From: Flavobacterium sp. UBA7663
GTDB taxonomy: Bacteria; Bacteroidota; Bacteroidia; Flavobacteriales; Flavobacteriaceae
Length of the DNA: 64,000 nucleotides
Assembly: GCF_002483315.1 (NCBI RefSeq)
Contig: NZ_DLHR01000016.1
Coordinates: 1-64,000, forward strand
Direction: 5' to 3'
Numbering within the stretch: the stretch's first letter is position 1; every line of letters starts with the position of its first letter. Below the pieces are notes generated by a model, which saw only the letters and a list, made by a program, of their open reading frames with translations, had not been told where the DNA came from and ran no database searches. Shown piece by piece: positions 8,046 through 16,278 of the stretch. The position numbers and the translations under genes were made by a program.

Positions 8046-9524
8046 ATGAAAAGCATGGTTACAGATATTAAAGTTCGTGGAGACAGAGAGATAGAGCAAA
8101 TCCCTTCCATAAAAGATAAAGCATTAAGAATTAATCTTAATGAAAACATCTATGGAACGTTTGCTGAGATTGGAGCAGGACAAGAAACAGTACGTAACTT
8201 TTTTAGAGCTGGCGCCTCGTCTGGTACGATTGCAAAAGCAATGTCGGCATACGATAAAGACTTTAGTGACGCTATTTATGGTGTTGAAGAAGATGGACGT
8301 TATGTTACTGAAAGTCGCTTGAAAAAGATGTTGTCGCATGAAATTAATTTGGTGGAACAACGTTTAAGTAGAGATAAACATCCGAATAAATTATTCTTTA
8401 GTTATGCCAATACCGTAGCAACTATTGATTTTGCTAAACAATTTAAAGGGCATGGTTGGGTTGGAATTGTGTATCAAGTAGAACCAGATGAAGATTATAA
8501 TGAAATTATTCTTCACATCCGTTTTAAAGAAAATGATGCCAAATTACAGCAAGAAACACTTGGAACCTTAGGTGTAAATTTAATTTATGGTGCCTTTTAT
8601 AAATACAACGATCCTAAAAAATTACTTCGCTATTTATACGATCATTTAGATAAAGACCAATTAGAAATTGATACTATTAACTTCTCTGGTCCTCGCTTTG
8701 CTAATGTAGACAATCGTTTGATGAGTTTACAATTGGTTAAAAACGGAATGACTGATGCCGTAATGTTTGGTCCTGATGGAAAAAACATTCTTCCTGCAGC
8801 TGTTTTATACAAGAAAAATATCTTAGCCTTAAGAGGAAGTTTTAGACCGGTTACTAAAGTAAATATGGACATGTATGAAGAATCATATAACATGTTCATT
8901 AAAGAAAATAAAGTAGCAGAAGACAATACCTTTGTGGTTTTTGAAATAACACTTTCCAACTTAAAAGCAGAAGGCGAAATTGACGAACGCGATTTCCTTG
9001 ACAGAGCGGAATTACTTTGTAAACTTGGTAAAAATGTGATGATTTCGAACTTCCAAGAGTATTTCAAAGTAGTAGAGTATTTCTCTAATTATTCTAAAGC
9101 TCGTATGGGATTAGCTATGGGAGTAAATAACTTAATTGAAATTTTCGACGAGAAATACTACCGCCATTTATCGGGTGGAATTTTAGAAGCGTTTGGAAAA
9201 TTATTCTATCGCGACTTAAAAGTGTATTTATATCCAATGAAAGATGAAAACGGAAACGTAATCACTTCCGAAAACTTAAAAGTACACCCAAGAATGAAAG
9301 AATTGTACAAATTCTTTAAATTCAATGGAAAAGTAATCGATATAAAAGATTACGATGAAAAGAACTTGGATATTTTCTCAAGAAAAATTCTTAAAATGAT
9401 TTGCAAAGGCGAAACAGGTTGGGAAGAAATGCTTCCAGAAGGAACCGCAGAAATCATCAAGAAAGAAAAACTTTTTTCATACGCTTGTGAAGTTGACTTT
9501 AAAGAAGTAGAGAAAATTGAATAA
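8046..9524 (+). CDS. Conserved Bacteroidota protein of unknown function
   Basis: A 492-residue soluble protein; the frame is open from a TTG at 7998 but ATG at 8046 (MKSMVTDIKVRGD) follows the promoter box and is preferred. Conspicuous blocks are RINLNENIYGTFAEIGAGQE near the N-terminus, FFSYANTVATIDF, GHGWVGIVYQ, INFSGPRFANVDNRL and AMGVNNLIEIFDEKYY. I recognise it as a well-conserved Bacteroidota protein that has, from memory, sometimes been named a nicotinate-nucleotide adenylyltransferase, but I see no adenylyltransferase HxGH signature and do not support that name. No signal peptide or membrane spans. A strong terminator follows immediately. Real gene, function unassigned. Confidence 0.85.
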   Translation: MKSMVTDIKVRGDREIEQIPSIKDKALRINLNENIYGTFAEIGAGQETVRNFFRAGASSGTIAKAMSAYDKDFSDAIYGVEEDGRYVTESRLKKMLSHEINLVEQRLSRDKHPNKLFFSYANTVATIDFAKQFKGHGWVGIVYQVEPDEDYNEIILHIRFKENDAKLQQETLGTLGVNLIYGAFYKYNDPKKLLRYLYDHLDKDQLEIDTINFSGPRFANVDNRLMSLQLVKNGMTDAVMFGPDGKNILPAAVLYKKNILALRGSFRPVTKVNMDMYEESYNMFIKENKVAEDNTFVVFEITLSNLKAEGEIDERDFLDRAELLCKLGKNVMISNFQEYFKVVEYFSNYSKARMGLAMGVNNLIEIFDEKYYRHLSGGILEAFGKLFYRDLKVYLYPMKDENGNVITSENLKVHPRMKELYKFFKFNGKVIDIKDYDEKNLDIFSRKILKMICKGETGWEEMLPEGTAEIIKKEKLFSYACEVDFKEVEKIE

Positions 9525-9529
9525 TATAG

Positions 9530-9556
9530 AAAATCACTCCTAAAAAGAGTGATTTT
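9530..9556 (+). terminator. Intrinsic terminator
   Basis: Arms AAAATCACTC (9530-9539) and GAGTGATTTT (9547-9556) followed by T residues, 5 bases after the stop of the upstream gene. Confidence 0.85.
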
Positions 9557-9570
9557 TCATTTAACGCTAT

Positions 9571-9578
9571 TATTTTTG
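9571..9578 (+). promoter_or_regulatory. -7 box TATTTTTG of rlmH
   Basis: TAnnTTTG match ending 14 bases before the rlmH ATG at 9593, directly after the upstream terminator. Confidence 0.6.
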
Positions 9579-9592
9579 CAAAAACAAATCTC

Positions 9593-10066
9593 ATGAACAT
9601 TCGTCTTTTAACTATTGGGAAAACCGACAATAAATCGTTACAAACCTTAATTGATGATTACACTAAGCGTTTGTCGTTTTACGTGAAATTTGATTTGGAA
9701 ATCATTCCCGATATCAAAAACGTAAAGAACTTATCGGAAGCCCAACAAAAAGAAAAAGAAGGCGAATTGATTTTATCCAAAATCACACCAACCGACCATT
9801 TAATTTTATTGGACGAAAACGGAAAAACATTCAGCAGTGTTGGTTTCTCCGACTTCTTACAAAAGAAAATGAATGCTGGAACTAAAACCTTAGTATTCGT
9901 AATCGGTGGCCCGTATGGATTTAGTGAAACCGTTTACCAAAAAGCGCAAGGCAAAGTTTCATTATCAGAAATGACGTTTTCTCACCAAATGGTGCGACTT
10001 TTTGTAATTGAACAAATTTATAGAGGATTTACGATTTTAAGGAATGAGCCGTATCATCATCAGTAG
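9593..10066 (+). CDS. rlmH: 23S rRNA (pseudouridine1915-N3)-methyltransferase RlmH
   Basis: A 157-residue SPOUT-class methyltransferase, the standard RlmH length. It opens with MNIRLLTIGKTDNKSL and carries LILLDENGKTFSS and the knot signature FVIGGPYGF (residues 103-110), then SLSEMTFSHQMVRLFVIEQIYR with the conserved MTxxHQxxR block that forms the SAM site, and ends YHHQ. It methylates pseudouridine 1915 of helix 69 in assembled 70S ribosomes. Transcribed alone from a promoter box at 9571. A degenerate GTTGGGAG repeat begins directly at its stop codon. Confidence 0.97.
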   Translation: MNIRLLTIGKTDNKSLQTLIDDYTKRLSFYVKFDLEIIPDIKNVKNLSEAQQKEKEGELILSKITPTDHLILLDENGKTFSSVGFSDFLQKKMNAGTKTLVFVIGGPYGFSETVYQKAQGKVSLSEMTFSHQMVRLFVIEQIYRGFTILRNEPYHHQ

Positions 10067-10104
10067 AGAGTTGGGAGATGGAAGTTGGGAGTTGGGAGTT
10101 TTTT
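10065..10104 (+). repeat. Degenerate TTGGGAG repeat, left copy of an inverted pair
   Basis: Contains TTGGGAGATGGAAG followed by two further TTGGGAG units. A partner in inverse orientation lies at 10620-10655, on the other side of the gene at 10111-10599. Confidence 0.75.
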
Positions 10105-10110
10105 AAGTAA

Positions 10111-10599
10111 TTAATTTTGCCAAGAAAATTTTTTTTCTGAATTAGATATAACTTCTCTTATCGAAGTAGTATCAACAATTCTCCAATGTGCTGTATATGT
10201 TCCCGCACCATCAGAAAAGAAACCGTATAAAATATATTGATTTCCTTCTTTTAGTATTTTAAATTGATGTTTTGATAATTCACCACTGAAATTTGGGTTA
10301 AACATTGATGAGACATCCAAAACAATCTTATTTTTTCCAATTTCAAAAACCAAATTGGTCAATTGATTTTTAGGTTTATCAACAGGAATATCTGAGCCAT
10401 ACCAAATAGCATTATCAATTGCACAAATATATTGAACATCAAAATTGTTTTTACAAATTTTAATTTGATGTTCCTTTTCGTTAAAAGTTTTTATTGTCCA
10501 ATGTAACTTGATGTTATTTTCAAATAAAATTTCACCCTTAGTAACTTGAGCAATTGAATTAAAATTTGATAATAAAATTAAAAGAAAAATGTACTTCAT
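10111..10599 (-). CDS. Hypothetical secreted protein
   Basis: A 162-residue protein with an N-terminal signal peptide (MKYIFLLILLSNFNSIAQ) and signal peptidase I-like site before VTKG. The mature part is beta-rich (ILFENNIKLHWTIKTF, QYICAIDNAIWYG, QYILYGFFSDG) and has no motif I recognise. The gene is bracketed by an inverted pair of degenerate CTCCCAAC/GTTGGGAG repeats, which is unusual for a single gene and might mark an insertion. Lies convergent with rlmH with only about 45 bases between stops and no hairpin terminator. Confidence 0.75.
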   Translation of the reverse strand: MKYIFLLILLSNFNSIAQVTKGEILFENNIKLHWTIKTFNEKEHQIKICKNNFDVQYICAIDNAIWYGSDIPVDKPKNQLTNLVFEIGKNKIVLDVSSMFNPNFSGELSKHQFKILKEGNQYILYGFFSDGAGTYTAHWRIVDTTSIREVISNSEKKFSWQN

Positions 10600-10619
10600 A
10601 AAACCTATTAACTCATTTT

Positions 10620-10655
10620 GAAAACTCCCAACTTCCTACTTTCTACTCCCAACTT
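10620..10655 (-). repeat. Degenerate CTCCCAAC repeat, right copy of an inverted pair
   Basis: Contains ACTCCCAACTTCC and later CTACTCCCAACTT, the reverse complement pattern of the 10065-10104 repeat. It fills the spacer between two minus-strand genes. Confidence 0.75.
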
Positions 10656-11391
10656 AAAGCTTACACCCACATTCCGGCAACTTTTTCTCATCGTACACGA
10701 ACTCAAAAGAAGACAATTGAATTTCGTTATTCGTTGCTTTCCAAGCCAATATTTTATTTTGAATGTATTGATCATACGTTAAGCGATTATCAAAATTTAA
10801 ATGCAACATCGTGATTTTCCCATCGCTTGTGAAATCAGCGAATTCTTTGATGAAATCGATAAATTCTTCACGAGAAATATCATTTCCGTCAACGGTAATT
10901 TTATTGTCTTTGTTAAAGTTTACTGTGAAATTGTGGTAGTTTCTATAATGTTCGGCGTGTTTTTTAATGAAAAACTTAGAAAAATGCTTGCTATACTTGA
11001 ACTCTACGTCCGTAAAAGGAAAAAAAGCTAAATTCTTAGCCACACTATCCGAATACGTAAAAACATTCATGGTTCCAGTTTTGGAGTGCGAACTGCTTTT
11101 CTTTTTGTCTTGCAATTGCATTACTTCAGGAATGACTAATTTCAACGGCAAACGCTTGTCGATATTGAAAACCCAATTGGTTGAAGAAATCGAGTTCTTA
11201 CGATTCACTTCCACAATTGTGTCTAATTTTTCTTTATTATCTTGATTTTCTTCGGTTTTAAAAAACATATAAATGGGTGAATGATCGGTCATTTCTTTCA
11301 TAACCGAAACACTTTCTTGTGGTAATAAAACTTCTTCTTTATTACAAGAAAACAAGCCCATCAAGGCAACAATAGCAACTAATTTCTTCAT
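10654..11391 (-). CDS. Hypothetical lipoprotein
   Basis: A 245-residue protein starting MKKLVAIVALMGLFSCNKEE: a short signal peptide with a lipobox-like FSC, so Cys16 is the probable lipidated residue. The body is Lys-rich, has a possible DKEEF-like central segment (DGNDISREEFIDFIKEFADF) and ends in CGCKL. No known family recognised. It lies three bases downstream of folP on the same strand and is likely co-transcribed with it, though a functional link to folate synthesis is not apparent. Confidence 0.78.
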   Translation of the reverse strand: MKKLVAIVALMGLFSCNKEEVLLPQESVSVMKEMTDHSPIYMFFKTEENQDNKEKLDTIVEVNRKNSISSTNWVFNIDKRLPLKLVIPEVMQLQDKKKSSSHSKTGTMNVFTYSDSVAKNLAFFPFTDVEFKYSKHFSKFFIKKHAEHYRNYHNFTVNFNKDNKITVDGNDISREEFIDFIKEFADFTSDGKITMLHLNFDNRLTYDQYIQNKILAWKATNNEIQLSSFEFVYDEKKLPECGCKL

Positions 11392-11394
11392 TAT

Positions 11395-12216
11395 CTATTT
11401 TAATTTACTGACTAATTTTATACATTCTACAGCATCTTTTACATCATGCACTCGGAGAATTTTAGCTCCTTTTTGCAACGCAATCGTATTTAAAACCGAA
11501 GTCCCGTTCAAAGCTTCTTGTGGTGTTTTTTCCAAAACTTTATAAATCATCGATTTTCTTGAAATTCCGACTAATATTGGCAATTCTAAAAGCGAAAACA
11601 ACTCCATTTTATGCAATACTTCGTAATTCTGTTCCAATGTTTTGGCAAAACCAAATCCAGGGTCAATGATAATATCCGAAATTCCGAAACTTCTCGCCTT
11701 TTGAATTCGCTCCGAAAAATAGAATATCATTTCCTTTACAATGTCGTTGTAATCGGTTAGACTTTGCATTGTTTGAGGATTTCCACGCACATGCATCATG
11801 ATATACGGTACTTTTAAATCGGCAACGGTTTCCAACATTTTATCATCTAACAAACCTGCTGAAATATCATTCACTATTGCTACTCCATTTTCTACTGAAG
11901 CTTTAGCAACATTAGCTCTAAACGTGTCAACCGATAAAATAATCGTAGGAAATGTTTCAACCAATTCTTTAATAATGTGAACCAAACGCTTTATTTCTTC
12001 TTCTTCCGAAACAAATTCGGCACTTGGCTTACTCGAATACGCACCAATATCAATAAAATCAGCACCTTCCGACAGCATTTTATCTACTTGATGAATAATC
12101 GAATTGATTTCTTTGTGCTTACCACCATCGTAAAACGAATTGGGTGTCACATTCAAAATCCCCATTACTTTTGGAGTTGATAAATCGATTAAATTTCCGT
12201 TGCAATTGATATTCAT
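11395..12216 (-). CDS. folP: Dihydropteroate synthase
   Basis: A 273-residue TIM-barrel enzyme with the full pterin-binding signature: GILNVTPNSFYDGGK near residues 19-33, DIGAYSSKPSA in the second block, VNDISAG, HVRGNPQTMQ, DPGFGFAKT and GISRKS with a C-terminal LRVHDVKDAV. It condenses 6-hydroxymethyl-7,8-dihydropterin pyrophosphate with p-aminobenzoate in the cytoplasm and is the sulfonamide target. It is divergent from the DUF1599 gene; the pairing of folP with DUF1599, the MauE-thioredoxin gene and tpiA is a recurrent Bacteroidota neighbourhood as I recall it. Confidence 0.97.
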   Translation of the reverse strand: MNINCNGNLIDLSTPKVMGILNVTPNSFYDGGKHKEINSIIHQVDKMLSEGADFIDIGAYSSKPSAEFVSEEEEIKRLVHIIKELVETFPTIILSVDTFRANVAKASVENGVAIVNDISAGLLDDKMLETVADLKVPYIMMHVRGNPQTMQSLTDYNDIVKEMIFYFSERIQKARSFGISDIIIDPGFGFAKTLEQNYEVLHKMELFSLLELPILVGISRKSMIYKVLEKTPQEALNGTSVLNTIALQKGAKILRVHDVKDAVECIKLVSKLK

Positions 12217-12219
12217 CTT

Positions 12220-12262
12220 AATTTTGATTTCTTTTCACTTTTGACTTTTCCTTTTTGACTTA
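12220..12262. repeat. Degenerate short-period oligopyrimidine repeat
   Basis: A run of CTTTTGACTTTT-type units (reverse strand: AAAAGTCAAAAG) in the folP/DUF1599 divergent spacer. Similar low-complexity units appear near 19390, 20758, 24306 and 37430. Confidence 0.55.
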
Positions 12263-12268
12263 ATTCAT

Positions 12269-12276
12269 TACTTTTG
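12269..12276 (+). promoter_or_regulatory. -7 box TACTTTTG upstream of the DUF1599 gene
   Basis: TAnnTTTG match, 29 bases before the ATG at 12306; TTTG motifs inside the adjacent repeat could serve as -33 element. Confidence 0.5.
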
Positions 12277-12305
12277 AAAATTCTCACACAAATATACAGC
12301 AAATA

Positions 12306-12845
12306 ATGTCGAATACTTCTCAACAATATGATAAAGTTATAGCGGTTTGTCGCGATTTATTTTCCAAAAAAGCGCACGATTACGGCACTGCATGGCGTAT
12401 TTTACGTTTGCCATCCCTAACCGATCAAATTTTCATTAAAGCACAAAGAATTCGTAGTCTACAAGAAAACGAAGTGCGTAAAGTGGACGAAGGTGAAGCA
12501 TCAGAATTCATCGGAATTATCAATTATTGTGCGATGGCTTTGATTCAAATGGAAAAAGGAGTTGCCAATCAACCTGATATGTCAGCTGATGAAGCTGTGC
12601 GATTATATGACGAAAAAATAGCAGAAACGAAAGCTTTAATGGAAAACAAAAACCATGATTACGGCGAAGCTTGGCGCGATATGCGAATCAGTTCTTTAAC
12701 CGATTTAATCATTCAAAAATTACTTCGCGTAAAGCAAATCGAAGACAACAAAGGAAAAACTTTAGTTTCGGAAGGAATTGACGCAAATTACCAAGATATG
12801 ATAAACTATTCCGTTTTCGCTTTGATTTTAATGGAAAATAAATAA
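12306..12845 (+). CDS. DUF1599 protein with duplicated domain
   Basis: A 179-residue cytoplasmic protein made of two homologous halves, about residues 10-80 and 105-179. Both contain HDYG(T/E)AWR followed by (L/I)xSLTD and a run of hydrophobic helix, and each ends in a related INYxxxALI-ME segment. This matches DUF1599, which I associate with nucleotide-modification or nucleotide-pool proteins; an enzymatic role is not demonstrated. It precedes the MauE-thioredoxin and TlpA-like genes on the same strand. Family call is firm; function is unknown. Confidence 0.88.
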   Translation: MSNTSQQYDKVIAVCRDLFSKKAHDYGTAWRILRLPSLTDQIFIKAQRIRSLQENEVRKVDEGEASEFIGIINYCAMALIQMEKGVANQPDMSADEAVRLYDEKIAETKALMENKNHDYGEAWRDMRISSLTDLIIQKLLRVKQIEDNKGKTLVSEGIDANYQDMINYSVFALILMENK

Positions 12846-12905
12846 CAAGTCGTTAACACGTTACCTTTTTAGTAAGTTGTATTTTTATCAAAAATCAAAA
12901 AACGT

Positions 12906-13979
12906 ATGAAGAAAGAAAACTTAAGTTGGATTTTACGCCTTATCATTTCAGTTTTATTTATACTTTCAGCTGTAGCCAAATTATATCCATCGCCTTATTT
13001 TGCAATTTCTACTTTTGAAGTAAAACAATTGTATCCATTAGGATTTTCAGAAGGTTTTGCTCCATATTTCTCAAGAATTTTAATCGGAATTGAATTCGCA
13101 TTAGGAATTGCTATTTTGCTAAAAGATTACTTGAAAAAAATCACGATTCCGGCTACGATTTTATTGTTAGCGGTATTTACGATTCATTTAAGTTACACCA
13201 CTTTTGTAAGTGGAAATGCAGGAAACTGTGGTTGTTTTGGCGAGTTAATCCCAATGACGCCAGTTGAAGCCATCATAAAGAATATCATTGCCATTGGATT
13301 ATTAGTTTGGTTATTCAAATTACTTCCTGCTGATGGAAAATCGAACTTTTGGTTATTGAAATCCGTTGGATTGGGTTGTATTTTAGCTCTTTTTATGTTG
13401 GCACCAATTCGACCAGTTGAAAAAGTTGTGGAAGAACCAACTTCTGAAATCCAAGAAAATTTGGGTGTAATCGTGGATTCTACTTCTTTGTTAACCAATG
13501 AAGAACCAACAGTCACAATTGCAAAAGATACCATTAAAAAAGTTGAGGAAAAGAAAACCGAAGACGCTCCTAAAAAAGTAAAATCGGGATACGAGAAATA
13601 TTTTGCTGGTATTGATACCGATAAAAAAATTCTGTGCTACTTTGTTCCGGGTTGCGACCATTGTATGGATACCGCAAAAGAATTGAATGAAATGCGTAAA
13701 AAAGACAAGAACTTCCCTCCTGTTTATGTGATTTTCATGGACGAGGAACCGGAGAAAATTCCAACATTCTTTGAATTTGCAGGAACGAAATTCCCATATA
13801 AAATGATTGATGTAATTCCGTTTTGGACTGAATTAGGTTCAGGAAGAGATACGCCAGGAGTAAAATATTTATGGAATGGTAACGAATTCAAATACTACGA
13901 TGGAATTAATGAAAATAAATTCAATGGAGCTGAGTTCAAAAAACTGATTAAAAAACCCTATTCGGAATTAAAAAAATAA
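12906..13979 (+). CDS. MauE/DoxX-type membrane protein fused to a thioredoxin-like domain (BT_3928 family)
   Basis: A 357-residue protein. Residues 1-170 form four or five membrane helices of the MauE/DoxX type, including the hallmark GNCGCFGELIPMTP. A Pro/Glu/Lys-rich linker (about 175-235) leads to a thioredoxin-like domain with a redox motif CDHC (Cys250, Cys253) in YFVPGCDHCMDTAKEL. MauE-type proteins support disulfide formation in periplasmic partners, so this is probably a membrane-linked thiol-disulfide exchange protein. It is followed after three bases by a TlpA-like thioredoxin lipoprotein, which strengthens the redox reading. Confidence 0.85.
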   Translation: MKKENLSWILRLIISVLFILSAVAKLYPSPYFAISTFEVKQLYPLGFSEGFAPYFSRILIGIEFALGIAILLKDYLKKITIPATILLLAVFTIHLSYTTFVSGNAGNCGCFGELIPMTPVEAIIKNIIAIGLLVWLFKLLPADGKSNFWLLKSVGLGCILALFMLAPIRPVEKVVEEPTSEIQENLGVIVDSTSLLTNEEPTVTIAKDTIKKVEEKKTEDAPKKVKSGYEKYFAGIDTDKKILCYFVPGCDHCMDTAKELNEMRKKDKNFPPVYVIFMDEEPEKIPTFFEFAGTKFPYKMIDVIPFWTELGSGRDTPGVKYLWNGNEFKYYDGINENKFNGAEFKKLIKKPYSELKK

Positions 13980-13982
13980 ACT

Positions 13983-14483
13983 ATGAAAAAATTATTCGTT
14001 TTAGCTACTATGCTAATCAGCACTTTAGGATGTGCTCAAAAAGAAGAAACTACCTTTAAAAATGAAAGTCTTAATTATGTTTTAAAAACAACTGAAGATA
14101 AACCAATTTCATTTCAAGAAATAGTAAAAAAACATGAAGGAAAGACTATATTTATAGAACTTTGGGCTTCATGGTGTTCGGATTGTATCAAAGCAATGCC
14201 AGAAGTAAAAAAATTAAACCAAACTTATGGTAAAGACGTTGTTTTTGTAAACTTATCATTTGACAAAACATCTGAAAAATGGATTCAAGGAATCGAAAAA
14301 TATGAAGTAGAAGGTGAAAATTATTTCATAGGTGATAACATGAAAGGAACATTCGGAAAATCATTAGATGTAGATTGGATTCCAAGATATTTAATTGTAG
14401 ACAAAACCGGTAAAATTGTTTTATACAGAGCCATAGAAAAAGATTTTGAAAAAATAAAAGAGGTATTAAACAAGGTTAAATAA
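13983..14483 (+). CDS. TlpA-like thioredoxin-family lipoprotein
   Basis: A 166-residue protein. MKKLFVLATMLISTLGC is a lipoprotein signal with lipidated Cys17. The thioredoxin fold carries the redox pair in ELWASWCSDCIKAMP (Cys65, Cys68) and the cis-Pro segment DWIPRYLIVDKTGKIV. It should work in the periplasm or on an envelope membrane as a thiol-disulfide reductase. Start is three bases after the stop of the MauE-thioredoxin gene, so translational coupling and a shared pathway are likely. Confidence 0.9.
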   Translation: MKKLFVLATMLISTLGCAQKEETTFKNESLNYVLKTTEDKPISFQEIVKKHEGKTIFIELWASWCSDCIKAMPEVKKLNQTYGKDVVFVNLSFDKTSEKWIQGIEKYEVEGENYFIGDNMKGTFGKSLDVDWIPRYLIVDKTGKIVLYRAIEKDFEKIKEVLNKVK

Positions 14484-14563
14484 ATCGTCGAATCTTCGCA
14501 AACCTTTGCGTAAATTTATTACAAAGAGGTGACCAAAAAATACTAATTAAACAAACAAATTAG

Positions 14564-14571
14564 TACTTTTG
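14564..14571 (+). promoter_or_regulatory. -7 box TACTTTTG of tpiA
   Basis: TAnnTTTG match 23 bases before the tpiA ATG at 14595. Confidence 0.55.
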
Positions 14572-14594
14572 AAATTAATAAAAATGAAATTTCA

Positions 14595-15344
14595 ATGAGA
14601 AAGAATATCGTAGCCGGAAACTGGAAAATGCATAAAAACCAACAGGAAACTATTGCATTAATCGAAGAAATTATCGCTAAAAAGCCAAATACTTCAACTG
14701 AAATTATTGTAGCTCCAACGTTTGTCAACTTAGCTAAAGCAGTTGAAATTACGAATGGAAAAGGAATTACTGTAACAGCACAAAACATGCACCAAGCAGA
14801 AGGTGGCGCTTTTACAGGTGAAATTGCAGCTGGAATGTTAACTGATATTGGATTAAACACCGTAATCTTAGGTCATAGCGAAAGACGTGCTTATTTTCAT
14901 GAAACAGATGCTTTGTTAGCTAGTAAAGTAGATACAGCTTTAAAACATGAAATGCGTGTTATTTTTTGTTTTGGTGAAGAGTTAAAAGATCGCCAAAATG
15001 ACAATCATTTTAATGTGGTAGAATACCAATTACGTGATGGTTTGTTTCATTTAGAAAAGAAAGATTGGGCAAATATTGTATTGGCTTACGAACCTGTTTG
15101 GGCGATTGGAACAGGCGAAACCGCTTCTCCAGAACAAGCACAAGAAATGCACAAATTCATCAGAACGTTAGTAGAAAAAGTATACGGTTTTGATATAGCA
15201 AACAACTTAACCATTTTATATGGTGGAAGTGTAAAACCAGATAACGCCAAAGAAATTTTCTCAAAACCTGATGTAGATGGCGGTTTAATTGGAGGTGCCG
15301 CTTTAAAAGCAGATGACTTTTTGGCTATTGTGAATGGTTTTTAA
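14595..15344 (+). CDS. tpiA: Triose-phosphate isomerase
   Basis: A 249-residue TIM of normal length. Substrate-binding NWKMHK (Lys11, His13), electrophilic His94 in ILGHSERRAYF, catalytic Glu166 in AYEPVWAIGTG, and phosphate-binding LYGGSVKPDN and GGLIGGAALK are all present. It interconverts dihydroxyacetone phosphate and glyceraldehyde 3-phosphate in glycolysis. The ATG at 14595 gives the canonical MRKNIVAGNWKM start; an in-frame possibility upstream is not needed. Confidence 0.98.
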   Translation: MRKNIVAGNWKMHKNQQETIALIEEIIAKKPNTSTEIIVAPTFVNLAKAVEITNGKGITVTAQNMHQAEGGAFTGEIAAGMLTDIGLNTVILGHSERRAYFHETDALLASKVDTALKHEMRVIFCFGEELKDRQNDNHFNVVEYQLRDGLFHLEKKDWANIVLAYEPVWAIGTGETASPEQAQEMHKFIRTLVEKVYGFDIANNLTILYGGSVKPDNAKEIFSKPDVDGGLIGGAALKADDFLAIVNGF

Positions 15345-15356
15345 TCTAAGTATTAT

Positions 15357-15821
15357 ATGCATCCAAATAATCCGTCTTTAAAAACATTATCGATTATACA
15401 TTTGGCTTTATGTTCAGGTGTCTTTATTTTTGGTTTTATTATGTTTTCAAAAACAAATTCAACTGAAATTATTTTAGATGACAGCAATGATACTTTCAAA
15501 TATATAATTCCAAGCGTTGCAATTATCGCATTTTTTTTAAGTAACTTTTTATTTAAAAGTCAACTAAATTCCATTTCAGAAAATGCAGAATTAAAAGAAA
15601 AACTGGTAAAATATCAATCGGCTTCAATTGTGAAATATGCCATTCTTGAAGGTACAGCGCTTTTTTCAATAGTAATCTACAACTTAACCAGCAACTTTTT
15701 ATATCTATTAATTGCCTCTGGTATGCTTTTATATTTAATATTACAAAGACCTACTTTATCTAAAATAATTTCAGATTTAGATTTGAAAGGCAATGAAAAA
15801 CAAGATTTTGAAAAGCAATAA
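15357..15821 (+). CDS. Hypothetical membrane protein
   Basis: A 154-residue integral membrane protein with about four hydrophobic segments (near residues 12-30, 50-65, 98-115 and 118-132). The sequence opens MHPNNPSLKTLSIIHLALCSGVFIFG, a pattern I have met in small Bacteroidota membrane proteins without assigned function. It begins 12 bases after tpiA, so it is probably in the same transcript, and is followed by a clear terminator. No catalytic motif seen. Confidence 0.8.
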   Translation: MHPNNPSLKTLSIIHLALCSGVFIFGFIMFSKTNSTEIILDDSNDTFKYIIPSVAIIAFFLSNFLFKSQLNSISENAELKEKLVKYQSASIVKYAILEGTALFSIVIYNLTSNFLYLLIASGMLLYLILQRPTLSKIISDLDLKGNEKQDFEKQ

Positions 15822-15832
15822 ACAAACAAAAG

Positions 15833-15856
15833 CTCCGATACTACTCGGAGTTTTTT
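15833..15856 (+). terminator. Intrinsic terminator of the tpiA transcript
   Basis: Arms CTCCGA (15833-15838) and TCGGAG (15845-15850) followed by TTTTTT. Confidence 0.8.
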
Positions 15857-15883
15857 ATTAAATTTGATTTAAACATTTTATCT

Positions 15884-16276
15884 ATGAATCAAGAAGTGGA
15901 AGCTTACAACAACTCGCAATCAACACAAGACCAATTGATTTGTAATTTACTAGCTAAAAAAATCAACTTGCATTTACCCGAAGCCGAAAATAAAATTTGG
16001 CATGCACATCCTGTTTGGTTTTTAGATGGAAATCCAATTGTGGGGTACAGCAAACAAAAACCAGGCATAAGACTGATGTTTTGGAGTGGAAAATCGTTTG
16101 AAGAGGATAAACTAAATGTATTGGGTGTTAAATTTCAAGACGCTTCTATATTTTATAATTCGATTAATGAAATCAATACTAAAGATTTAGAAAATTGGCT
16201 TCAAAAAGCTAAAGAAATTCAGTGGGATTATAAAAACATCGTAAAACGAAAAGGAGTTTTAGAGCGATTGCAATAA
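15884..16276 (+). CDS. DUF1801-family protein
   Basis: A 130-residue cytoplasmic protein. The layout matches DUF1801 (YdhG-like): an N-terminal helix, then KIWHAHPVWFLDGNPIVGY, a strand with RLMFWSGKSF, and a C-terminal NWLQKAKEIQWDYKNIV helix. Members are small, probably ligand-binding proteins with no agreed function. It stands alone between two hairpins. Confidence 0.75.
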   Translation: MNQEVEAYNNSQSTQDQLICNLLAKKINLHLPEAENKIWHAHPVWFLDGNPIVGYSKQKPGIRLMFWSGKSFEEDKLNVLGVKFQDASIFYNSINEINTKDLENWLQKAKEIQWDYKNIVKRKGVLERLQ

Positions 16277-16278
16277 AA

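Noticed and set aside
8046..9524. Nicotinate-nucleotide adenylyltransferase name for the conserved protein
   Set aside because: No HxGH nucleotidyltransferase signature is visible; the name is remembered from homologues and is not supported here.
10801..11031. Plus-strand ORF inside the minus-strand lipoprotein gene
   Set aside because: Shadow frame of the gene at 10654-11391, with no promoter box and no protein family.
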